Made by a program: the position numbers and the translations under genes. This document shows positions 1 to 8,309 of a stretch of DNA of 64,000 nucleotides, one piece after another (position 1 is the stretch's first letter; each line of letters starts with the position of its first letter). Source of the DNA: JAXLYE01 sp046351595. GTDB taxonomy: Bacteria > Myxococcota_A > Polyangia > Palsa-1104 > JAEUJZ01. The stretch covers positions 1 through 64,000 of the forward strand of contig JAXLYE010000004.1 in the NCBI GenBank assembly GCA_046351595.1, in the 5' to 3' direction. The notes beneath the pieces were generated by a model. It was not told where the DNA came from, made no database searches, and saw only the letters and a list, made by a program, of their open reading frames with translations.

Positions 1-669
1 GTGTCAAGAACCTTCTGCTCTCCCGTCGAGGTCTGCTTAATTCACGATGGGTTCGGTTGCCTCCGCGCGCCCAATGAAATGTATTCAAGATCACATAAAT
101 TCCACTCATTATCATCGCAGCCCAGAGCGACTGTTGGCTCACTAATGTCTCGATTAAGGCATAGCCAGACCAGCTAAATCGGTATTTAGCCGCCAATCAG
201 GCGCGCTTTGTCTTTGAATAGTGTTCGCAATGCACACAAGGAATCTGCGCTAGGGGCTGCTCTGCGGCGGGGCCAGGCTCAAGCACGGACCAGCCAGCCC
301 AAGGGCGACGTCGGCAGCCTGACTCCAAGCCTCGCTTCCGAGGGCGTCGGTAGGGGATTGTCGGCAGAGGTGGCCTGCCGTACCCTGACGCCGCCAGATG
401 CCAGCGCGAGCACTCGAAATACTGCGAACCACCGTCGGAAACAGCGCGACCGTCGGCTGCCCGAAGAAGGCCGCGAGACGGGTCTGTCGGTCGAACCGAG
501 CTCAGCCTAGCAGCGGCAGCGCGGCGGACCGCTCGTCTGGTCGGCGCCCTCCCGCCTGGCTGCGCTCCTGCCTCGGGTCTCCGCACCGACACCGAAATAT
601 GGCAATCACTGGCGCTATCTCCCTGCCTATCGCGATACACCGCGAGCAGTCGCCAAGGACCCTCTCGTA
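1..669. other. Left-edge intergenic region, no gene supported
   Basis: I see no convincing gene here. The short open frames on both strands are Arg/Ala/Pro-rich and low in hydrophobic residues, as expected for random frames in GC-rich DNA. The first 200 bases are less GC-rich than the rest. The region leads into hsdM and should hold its promoter, but no clear -35/-10 pair is visible. An AAGGA sequence lies about 11 bases before the hsdM start and may be its ribosome binding site. Confidence 0.5.
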
Positions 670-3123
670 ATGCCTATCAAGAAGTCAGAGCTCTACTCGT
701 CTATCTGGAAGTCGTGCGATGAGCTGCGCGGAGGTATGGACGCCTCGCAGTACAAGGACTACGTCCTCGTGCTCTTGTTCGTGAAGTACGTGTCGGACAA
801 GGCGGCGGGGCAGCAGCACTACCTACTCGAGGTGCCCCAGGGCGGCAGCTTCGCCGACATGGCCGCGCTCAAGGGCGACAAGGCGATCGGCGAGAAGATG
901 AACAAGATCGTCGCCCTGCTTGCCGAGGCGAACGATCTCAAGGGCGTCATCGACCTGGCCGATTGGGATGACGCCAACAAACTGGGCAAGGGCAAGGAGA
1001 TGGTCGACCGGCTGTCGAACCTCGTCGCCATCTTCGAGAACCCTGCGCTCGACTTCCGCAGCAACCGCGCCGAGGGCGACGACCTGCTCGGCGACGCCTA
1101 CGAGTACCTGATGCGCCACTTCGCGACCGAGAGTGGCAGGAGCAAGGGTCAGTTCTACACGCCGGCCGAGGTTTCTCGCGTCATGGCCAAGGTCATCGGG
1201 GTCACCGGCGCCAAGCGCTCGGATCAGACCATCTACGACCCGACGTGCGGCTCGGGCTCGCTGCTGCTTAAGGCGCACGACGAGGCCAAGCACGCGACGG
1301 GCCTGGACCTGGCGCTGTACGGGCAGGAGATGGACAACGCCACCAAGGCGCTGGCCAAGATGAACATGATCCTGCACGACTGCCCGACGGCGGAGATCTG
1401 GCAGGACAACACGCTCTCGACGCCGCACTGGAAGGACGAGCGGACCGGGGCGCTCAAGACGTTCGACTTTGTCGTGGCCAACCCGCCGTTCTCGAGCAAG
1501 GCGTGGTCGAACGGCTTCGACCCGAACCACGACCTCTACGGGCGATTCCCGTTCGGTCCCCCGCCTCCGAAGAACGGCGACTACGCATTCCTCCTGCACA
1601 TCCTGGCCAGCCTCAAGAGCACCGGCAAGGGCGCGGTGATCCTGCCGCACGGGGTGCTCTTCCGCGGCGGCGCCGAGGCCACGATCCGGCGCGAGATCGT
1701 GAAGCGCGGCTACATCGCGGGCATCATCGGGCTGCCGGCGAACCTGTTCTACGGGACCGGCATCCCAGCCTGTATCCTGGTGCTAGACAAGGAGCGCGCG
1801 GCCGAGCGCAAGGGGATCTTCCTCATCGACGCCTCCAGGGGCTTCATCAAGGACGGCAACAAGAACCGCCTACGCGAGCAGGACCTGCACAAGATCGTCG
1901 ATACGTTCAACCGGCGGCAGGAGATCGCGCGCTACTCGCGGATGGTCTCGCTCGACGAGATCAGCGATCCTAGGAACGACTACAACCTGAACCTGCCGCG
2001 CTACATCGACTCGAGCGAGCCGGAGGACATCCAGGACATCGACGCCCACCTGCGCGGCGGCATCCCGGAGCGCGACCTCGACGCGCTGGAGCGGTACTGG
2101 AAGGTGTTTCCGGGGGTCCGTACAGAGCTGTTCCAGAAGGCCAGCCGCCCCGGGTACAGCGAGCTGAAGGTCCCTGCTTCCGAGATCAAGGCCACCATCT
2201 TCGGGCATCCCCAGTTCACGGCGTGGAGCACGCAGACGCAGGAGCTGTTCACGAAGTGGCGGGCCGAGAACGCGCCGCGCCTGCGCAGCATCGCGCAGGG
2301 AGACAAGCCCAAGGCCCTCATCCACACGCTCTCGGAGTCGCTGCTGGCGACGTTTCAGGAGGCCGCTCTCATCGACCCCTACGACGTCTACCAGCACCTG
2401 ATGGACTACTGGGCCGAGGGCATGCAGGACGACGTCTACCTGATCGTCAGCGACGGGTGGATCGAGGCGGCCAAGCCCCGCTTGATGAGCGACGACAAGA
2501 AGTCCAAAGACAAGCCGGACTTCACCGCCGGCAAGCAGAGGTTCAAGGCCGAGCTGATCCCGCCGGCGCTGCTCATTGCGCGCTACTTCGTCGCAGAGAA
2601 GGCGGCCATCGAGAAGCTGGAGTCAGAGGCGACGGCTATTGCCCAGGCGATGGAGGAACTGGCGGAGGAACACGGTGGCGAGGATGGGTTGCTGGCAGAG
2701 GCCAAGAATGAGAGGGACAAGCTGACTCGGGCTTCGGTGGCTGCGCGTCTCAAGGAGATCAAGAACGATCCGAACGCTGCTGACGAGCGCAAGGTGCTGA
2801 ATGAGTACCTGAGCCTTGTTGACAAGGAGGCGTCCGTCAGCGGACAGGCGTGGGCGGCGGAGCAGCAGCTTACTGTCAAGGTATCGGCCAAGTATGGATC
2901 GCTGAGTGAGGCAGAGATCGAGACGCTCGTCGTTGATGATAAGTGGTTGGCTCAGGTTGAGTCCGCCATCCATGAGGAGCTCGATCGTGTATCGCTGACG
3001 CTAAGCGGCCGCATCCGTGAACTCGGAGAGCGATACGTTGTAGCGCTGCCAACGATCTCGGCCAACGTTGAGGCGCTCTCTACTCGCATCAGTACGCACC
3101 TCCGAGACATGGGAGTTGCTTGA
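670..3123 (+). CDS. hsdM: Type I restriction-modification system, DNA methyltransferase subunit HsdM (long form)
   Basis: 817 residues. This is the modification subunit of a type I system: it transfers a methyl group from S-adenosylmethionine to adenine N6 at the site chosen by HsdS. An HsdM N-terminal helical domain (about residues 5-150) precedes an N6-methylase domain with the SAM-binding motif DPTCGSGSLLLK near residue 190 and the catalytic NPPF at 271-274. About 300 further residues follow (480-817), charged and partly coiled-coil. Classical HsdM proteins are about 500 residues, so this is an extended form. The stop TGA shares its last base with the hsdS ATG, so translation is coupled. 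The assignment is secure; the role of the extension is not known. Confidence 0.97.
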   Translation: MPIKKSELYSSIWKSCDELRGGMDASQYKDYVLVLLFVKYVSDKAAGQQHYLLEVPQGGSFADMAALKGDKAIGEKMNKIVALLAEANDLKGVIDLADWDDANKLGKGKEMVDRLSNLVAIFENPALDFRSNRAEGDDLLGDAYEYLMRHFATESGRSKGQFYTPAEVSRVMAKVIGVTGAKRSDQTIYDPTCGSGSLLLKAHDEAKHATGLDLALYGQEMDNATKALAKMNMILHDCPTAEIWQDNTLSTPHWKDERTGALKTFDFVVANPPFSSKAWSNGFDPNHDLYGRFPFGPPPPKNGDYAFLLHILASLKSTGKGAVILPHGVLFRGGAEATIRREIVKRGYIAGIIGLPANLFYGTGIPACILVLDKERAAERKGIFLIDASRGFIKDGNKNRLREQDLHKIVDTFNRRQEIARYSRMVSLDEISDPRNDYNLNLPRYIDSSEPEDIQDIDAHLRGGIPERDLDALERYWKVFPGVRTELFQKASRPGYSELKVPASEIKATIFGHPQFTAWSTQTQELFTKWRAENAPRLRSIAQGDKPKALIHTLSESLLATFQEAALIDPYDVYQHLMDYWAEGMQDDVYLIVSDGWIEAAKPRLMSDDKKSKDKPDFTAGKQRFKAELIPPALLIARYFVAEKAAIEKLESEATAIAQAMEELAEEHGGEDGLLAEAKNERDKLTRASVAARLKEIKNDPNAADERKVLNEYLSLVDKEASVSGQAWAAEQQLTVKVSAKYGSLSEAEIETLVVDDKWLAQVESAIHEELDRVSLTLSGRIRELGERYVVALPTISANVEALSTRISTHLRDMGVA

Positions 3124-4400
3124 TGCAGGCCCAGTCGACAGAGCAGCTTCTCGCTGGGTGGCAGATTGGCCGCCTGCAACCGATGCCGGAGCGAATCCCA
3201 GAGAGCTGGGAACTTGTGCGGCTCACCGATGTGGCGATACTCGAGAGTGGACACACTCCGAGCAGAAGGTTCCCAGAATACTGGAAAGGTAACATCCCGT
3301 GGATTTCACTTCATGACACGAATGGTCTTGATGTCGCAGAGATTTTCACGACGGCGCAGACAATAGGCGAGCTAGGCCTAGCCAACTCATCGGCTCGGTT
3401 GCTACCGCGAGGGACCGTCGTATTCTCGCGCACGGCTACCGTGGGAAAGTGCACGGTGATGGGGCGATCGATGGCGACGAGCCAAGATTTCGCCAACTAC
3501 GTTTGCGGGCCGCGGATCCATAACTTCTACTTGGCACACCTGTTCCGCTTCCTGGCTCCGGAATGGAAGCGCCTGCGGGCCGGGAGCACCCTCAACACCA
3601 TCTACATGCCAGTATTCCGAGATCTTCAAGTACTTCTCCCTCCCATTGAGGAGCAGAAGAAGATCTCAGGAGCGCTGAATGATGTCGATGCCATGCTCAG
3701 TGCGCTGGACCGGCTCATCGCCAAGAAGCGCGATCTTAAGCAGGCCACTATGCAGAGGCTCCTCACGGGACGGACTCGCCTGCCAGGCTTCAGTAGCAGC
3801 TGGGAGGCTATCTACGTTGGAGACCTCTTCTCATTCAAGAACGGGCTTAACAAGGCCAAGGAGTTCTTTGGGATCGGAACTCCTATTGTAAATTACATGG
3901 ATGTCTACGGATCTCCTGGACTCTACGCTTCTGGGCTACAGGGCAGAGTCTTAGTCACGTCTAACGAACGGAAGGCATTCAGCGTGCAAAAGGGTGATGT
4001 CTTTTTCACTCGAACCTCGGAAACTGTCGATGAGATTGGTTTAGCCGCCGTCATGCTCGATAATTGCAAAGACACGGTCTTCAGCGGCTTCCTGCTGAGA
4101 GGACGGCCAAAGAACAACCGCCTCTGTGACAACTTTAAAAAGTATTGCTTTCAGTCCCGAAGTGTCCGGGCACAAATCACCGCTCGAGCCAGCTACACTA
4201 CTCGTGCCCTCACCAACGGCCGTCTGCTGTCCGCGGTACTCTTGGAACTCCCCACCGTGGAGGAACAAGAAGCTATCGCTACCGTATTATCGGACATGGA
4301 CGCCGAGCTCACCGCCCTCGAGCAGCGCCGGGAGAAGACCCGCCTCCTCAAGCAGGGCATGATGCAGGAGCTCCTCACCGGAAGGACGCGCCTCATATGA
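3123..4400 (+). CDS. hsdS: Type I restriction-modification system, specificity subunit HsdS
   Basis: 425 residues from the ATG that overlaps the hsdM stop by one base; a TTG one codon earlier is possible. HsdS reads the bipartite DNA target and holds HsdM and HsdR together. Two target-recognition domains are separated by a conserved helical spacer at about residues 172-222, containing PIEEQKKI and LLTGRTRL. The spacer is repeated at the C terminus (about 375-425) with VEEQEAIA and LLTGRTRL. Both halves and both spacers are present, so the subunit looks intact. The gene overlaps hsdR by four bases (ATGA). Recognition domains diverge fast, so the target cannot be predicted. Confidence 0.95.
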   Translation: MQAQSTEQLLAGWQIGRLQPMPERIPESWELVRLTDVAILESGHTPSRRFPEYWKGNIPWISLHDTNGLDVAEIFTTAQTIGELGLANSSARLLPRGTVVFSRTATVGKCTVMGRSMATSQDFANYVCGPRIHNFYLAHLFRFLAPEWKRLRAGSTLNTIYMPVFRDLQVLLPPIEEQKKISGALNDVDAMLSALDRLIAKKRDLKQATMQRLLTGRTRLPGFSSSWEAIYVGDLFSFKNGLNKAKEFFGIGTPIVNYMDVYGSPGLYASGLQGRVLVTSNERKAFSVQKGDVFFTRTSETVDEIGLAAVMLDNCKDTVFSGFLLRGRPKNNRLCDNFKKYCFQSRSVRAQITARASYTTRALTNGRLLSAVLLELPTVEEQEAIATVLSDMDAELTALEQRREKTRLLKQGMMQELLTGRTRLI

Positions 4401-7400
4401 GCCACGTCGGGGATTTAGAGCGGAAGACACAGCGTCGGGTCGTCCGCCTGTTAGTCGATCAGCTCGGGTACGAGTACCTGGGCGACCTCACGGACCACGA
4501 CAACCGCAACATCAACGAGGCCGAGCTCACGCGGTTCCTCTTGGGCTACCAGGGGTACGACAAGCGTGAGGACGGCGACGTGCTGGTGCGGCGGGCCGTC
4601 GCTGAGGCGGTCAAGGTCGCGGGCAACACCGGCCTGAGCCTGTACGACCGCAACCGCGCGGTCTACGAGCTCTTGCGCTACGGCGTGAAGGTCAAGCCCG
4701 ACGTCGGGGCGCAGACCGAGACGGTGTGGCTGATCGACTGGAAGAAGCCGGAGAAGAACCGCTTCGCCATCGGCGAGGAGGTCACGGTCCGGGCGCCCCA
4801 TAACAAGGCGCACCCCAAGCGGCCGGACCTCGTCCTGTATGTGAACGGCATCGCGCTCGGCGTGCTCGAGCTCAAGCGCTCGACGGTCTCGATCGGCGAG
4901 GGCATCCGCCAGAACCTGGACAACCAGAAGAAGGAGTTCATCCAGCACTTCTTCTCGACGATGCAGCTGGTCATGGCGGGCAGCGACAGCGAGGGGCTGC
5001 GCTACGGGACCATCCAGACGGCCGAGAAGTACTACCTGACCTGGAAGGAGCCTGCGCTGCCGGGGCACGAGGGCGACAGTGCGCTCGATCAGGCGCTGCG
5101 GCAGCTCTGCGGCAAGCAGCGGTTCCTGGAGCTGATCCACGACTTCGTGGTGTTTGACGCGGGCACCAAGAAGCTGTGCCGGCACAACCAGTACTTCGGC
5201 GTGCGCGCGGCGCAGGAGTTCATCCGACGGCGCGAGGGCGGCATCATCTGGCACACGCAGGGCAGCGGCAAGAGCCTGACCATGGTGTGGCTGGCCAAGT
5301 GGATCCGCGAGAACGTCAAGGACGCGCGCGTCCTGCTCATCACCGACCGCACGGAGCTCGATGAGCAGATCGAGAAGGTGTTCACGGGGGTCTCGGAGAA
5401 GATCTACCGGACGAAGTCAGGGGCGGATCTCATCGCGACGTTGAACGCGACTGAGAAGTGGTTGGTGTGCTCGCTCATCCACAAGTTCGGCGGCAAGGGA
5501 GACAGCGCAGATGCGGCGGACGTCAAGGCGTATGTGGCGGAGCTGCAGAAGGCGCTGCCCAAGGGCTTCCGCGCCAAGGGCGAGCTGTTCGTGTTCGTCG
5601 ACGAGTGCCACCGGACGCAGTCGGGCGAGCTGCACGAGGCGATGAAGAAGATCCTGCCGAGCGCGGTGTTCATCGGCTTCACCGGCACGCCGCTGCTCAA
5701 GGCCGACAAGAAGAAGAGCATCGAGATCTTCGGCCGATACATCCACACCTACAAGTTCGACGAGGCGGTGCAGGACGGCGTGGTGCTGGACCTGCGCTAC
5801 GAAGCGCGCGACATCGACCAGAGCATCACGTCGCAGAAGAAGATCGACCAGTGGTTCGAGGCCAAGACGAAGGGGCTCACGCCGCTGGCCAAGGCCCAGC
5901 TCAAGTCGCGCTGGGGGACGATGCAGAAGGTGCTGTCGAGCCAGTCGCGGCTGCAGCAGATCGTCGGCGACATCCTGCTCGACTTCGAGACCAAGGACCG
6001 GCTGCAGAGCGGGCGCGGCAACGCGCTGCTGGTCGCGGGCAGCATCTACGAGGCGTGCAAGTTCTACGACCTGTTCAGCAAGACGCCGCTGGCCGGCAAG
6101 TGCGCGGTCGTGACCTCGTATGTGCCGCGGACCGCGGACCTCAAGGGCGAGGAGAGCGGCGAGGGCACGACCGACGCGCTCGAGAAGTACGCCATCTATC
6201 GGCAGATGCTGGCCGACTGGTTCAATGAACCGCCCGAGCAGGCGCTCAACAAGGTCGACGCGTTCGAGCAGGCGGTGAAGAAGAAGTTCGTCGAGGAGCC
6301 GGGGCAGATGAAGCTGCTCATCGTGGTGGACAAGCTCCTCACCGGGTTTGATGCGCCGCCGGCCACGTACCTGTACATCGACAAGCAGATGCGCGACCAC
6401 GGCCTGTTCCAGGCCATCTGCCGCGTCAACCGGCTCGACGGGGACGACAAAGAGTTCGGCTACATCGTCGACTACAAGGACCTGTTCAAGAGCCTGGAGG
6501 GCGCGGTCCAGGACTACACGTCCGGCGCGCTCGATGGCTACGACAGGGAGGACGTAGCCGGTCTGCTCGAGGACCGGATCGGCAAGGCACGCGAGCGGCT
6601 GCAGGAGGCGCTGGAGGCGATGCGGCTCTTGTGCGAGCCGGTCGAGCCGCCGCGTGATGATCAGGCGTTCTATCGCTACTTCTCGTCGCGCGAGCCCGGG
6701 AACGCGGCCCAGCTCAAGGCCAACGAGCCGCAGCGCCTGGCGCTGTACAAGCTGACGGCCCGGCTGGTGCGCGCGTACGCGAACCTGGCCAGCGAGATGG
6801 GCGCGGCCGGCTACACCGAGGCTGAGGCCGCCGAGATCAAGCGCGAGGTGACGTTCTACGAGAACCTGCGCAGCCAGGTGAAGCTGCACAGCGGCGACGC
6901 GCTCGACCTCAAGCAGTACGAGCCGGCGATGCGCCACCTGATCGACACGTACATCCGCGCGGACGAGAGCAAGCCGGTCTCGGAGTTCGACGACCTGTCG
7001 CTCATCGAGCTGATCGTCGAGCGCGGCCCGGACGCGGTGCAGGCGCTGCCCGCGGCGATGCGCAAGAACGAGAAGGTCGCGGCCGAGACCATCGAGAACA
7101 ACGTCCGCAAGCTCATCATCGACGAGACGCCGATCAACCCGAAGTACTACGAGAAGATGTCGGAGCTTCTGGACGCGCTGATCGAGCAGCGCAAGCAGTC
7201 GGCGATCGACTATCAGAAGTACCTGGGGAAGATCGTCGAGCTGACGCGGCAGGCCAAGGCCGGGCCGAGCGCCGGCGGCTATCCGAAGTCGCTCGACACG
7301 CGGGCGAAGCGGGCGCTGTACGACAACCTCGAGCGCGACGAGGCGCTGGCGCTTCGCGTGGACCAGGCCGTGCGGACCAGCCTGCAGGACGGCTGGCGCA

Positions 7401-7513
7401 GCAACACGCTGAAGACCAAGCGGGTGCGGCAGGCCATCGCAGGAGTGCTCGGGTGCGATGCGGCCAAGATCGACCGCACGCTGGAGCTTGTGAAGAGCCA
7501 GAATGACTACTGA
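4397..7513 (+). CDS. hsdR: Type I restriction-modification system, endonuclease/translocase subunit HsdR
   Basis: 1038 residues from the ATG overlapping the hsdS stop. HsdR cuts unmodified DNA after ATP-driven translocation. The N-terminal PD-(D/E)xK nuclease shows its acidic residues at D144 and E158 with K160 (context RPDLVLYV and LELKR). The superfamily 2 motor follows, with Walker A HTQGSGKS near 286-293, a DECH box at 402-405 and GFTGTPL just after it. A helical C-terminal region completes the protein. Length and motif spacing are close to those of EcoR124I HsdR, so I expect an active enzyme. An in-frame open stretch extends upstream into hsdS but is not the start. The metallopeptidase gene overlaps its 3' end by 11 bases. 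Confidence 0.97.
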   Translation: MSHVGDLERKTQRRVVRLLVDQLGYEYLGDLTDHDNRNINEAELTRFLLGYQGYDKREDGDVLVRRAVAEAVKVAGNTGLSLYDRNRAVYELLRYGVKVKPDVGAQTETVWLIDWKKPEKNRFAIGEEVTVRAPHNKAHPKRPDLVLYVNGIALGVLELKRSTVSIGEGIRQNLDNQKKEFIQHFFSTMQLVMAGSDSEGLRYGTIQTAEKYYLTWKEPALPGHEGDSALDQALRQLCGKQRFLELIHDFVVFDAGTKKLCRHNQYFGVRAAQEFIRRREGGIIWHTQGSGKSLTMVWLAKWIRENVKDARVLLITDRTELDEQIEKVFTGVSEKIYRTKSGADLIATLNATEKWLVCSLIHKFGGKGDSADAADVKAYVAELQKALPKGFRAKGELFVFVDECHRTQSGELHEAMKKILPSAVFIGFTGTPLLKADKKKSIEIFGRYIHTYKFDEAVQDGVVLDLRYEARDIDQSITSQKKIDQWFEAKTKGLTPLAKAQLKSRWGTMQKVLSSQSRLQQIVGDILLDFETKDRLQSGRGNALLVAGSIYEACKFYDLFSKTPLAGKCAVVTSYVPRTADLKGEESGEGTTDALEKYAIYRQMLADWFNEPPEQALNKVDAFEQAVKKKFVEEPGQMKLLIVVDKLLTGFDAPPATYLYIDKQMRDHGLFQAICRVNRLDGDDKEFGYIVDYKDLFKSLEGAVQDYTSGALDGYDREDVAGLLEDRIGKARERLQEALEAMRLLCEPVEPPRDDQAFYRYFSSREPGNAAQLKANEPQRLALYKLTARLVRAYANLASEMGAAGYTEAEAAEIKREVTFYENLRSQVKLHSGDALDLKQYEPAMRHLIDTYIRADESKPVSEFDDLSLIELIVERGPDAVQALPAAMRKNEKVAAETIENNVRKLIIDETPINPKYYEKMSELLDALIEQRKQSAIDYQKYLGKIVELTRQAKAGPSAGGYPKSLDTRAKRALYDNLERDEALALRVDQAVRTSLQDGWRSNTLKTKRVRQAIAGVLGCDAAKIDRTLELVKSQNDY

Positions 7514-8231
7514 GACGCACGAGCTGATCATCAGCGGCATCCGCGTCTCGGTGGTGCGCAAGCGGATCAAGAACCTGCACCTGGGCGTGTATCCGCCGGA
7601 CGGGCGGGTGCGCGTAGCGGTGCCGCTGACCGTGTCGGATGCGGCGGTGCGGGTCGCGGTCATCGGCAAGCTGCGGTGGCTCCGCCGGCAGCAGGCGGCA
7701 TTCCATGCCCAGGAGCGGCAGTCCGAGCGCGAGATGATCTCGGGCGAAAGCCACTACTATCTGGGCCGCCGTTACCGCATGACGCTGGTGCCGACGGACG
7801 GGCCGAGCTCGGTCACGGTCCGCAGCCGCAACACTCTGGAGCTGCGCGCCAGGCCCGGGCTGACGGCCGAGCAGCGGGAGCGCGTGCTGTCGCGCTGGTA
7901 CCGCGAGCGCCTGCGCGAGCTGGCGGCGCCGCTCATCGCGAAATGGGAGGGCGAGCTGGGTGTCACCGTCGATGCCTGGGGTATCAAGCGGATGAAGACG
8001 CGCTGGGGGACATGCAATCCCAAGGCCCGACGCATCTGGTTGAACCTGGAGCTGGTTAAGAAGCCGCCGGAGTGCCTGGAGTATCTGGTCGTGCATGAGC
8101 TGGTGCACCTGTTGGTGCGGCACCATGACGAGCAGTTTGTGGCGCTGATGGATCAGCACCTGCCGAAGTGGCGGGTCAGCCGGAAGATCCTGAACGCGGC
8201 GCCGCTGGCGCATGAGGTTTGGGAGTACTGA
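7503..8231 (+). CDS. YgjP-like (DUF45/WLM) zinc metallopeptidase encoded with the type I R-M operon
   Basis: 242 residues, start ATG inside the end of hsdR. The C-terminal half carries HELVH (198-202) followed by HHDEQF, the zinc-binding HExxH signature of the YgjP-like DUF45 family related to M48 peptidases. The N-terminal half is beta-rich and Arg-rich, as usual in this family. No signal peptide is seen, so it is probably cytosolic. Genes of this family are often the last gene of type I operons. Whether it processes or controls HsdR is not known; the overlap here argues for co-expression. Family assignment is firm; the substrate is unknown. Confidence 0.88.
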   Translation: MTTETHELIISGIRVSVVRKRIKNLHLGVYPPDGRVRVAVPLTVSDAAVRVAVIGKLRWLRRQQAAFHAQERQSEREMISGESHYYLGRRYRMTLVPTDGPSSVTVRSRNTLELRARPGLTAEQRERVLSRWYRERLRELAAPLIAKWEGELGVTVDAWGIKRMKTRWGTCNPKARRIWLNLELVKKPPECLEYLVVHELVHLLVRHHDEQFVALMDQHLPKWRVSRKILNAAPLAHEVWEY

Positions 8232-8309
8232 AAGAGGCCCCAGCGATAGTGGAGCCATCGTGGTTGGCTCAAGATGTAGTCTGATCGGGCGAGTGAAGAG
8301 AGCAGGTGT

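Noticed and set aside
5417..7669. 750-residue open frame on the minus strand under hsdR
   Set aside because: Its protein is Arg/Leu/Val/Gln-rich without any motif and lies fully antisense to the conserved hsdR gene, typical of a shadow in GC-rich DNA.
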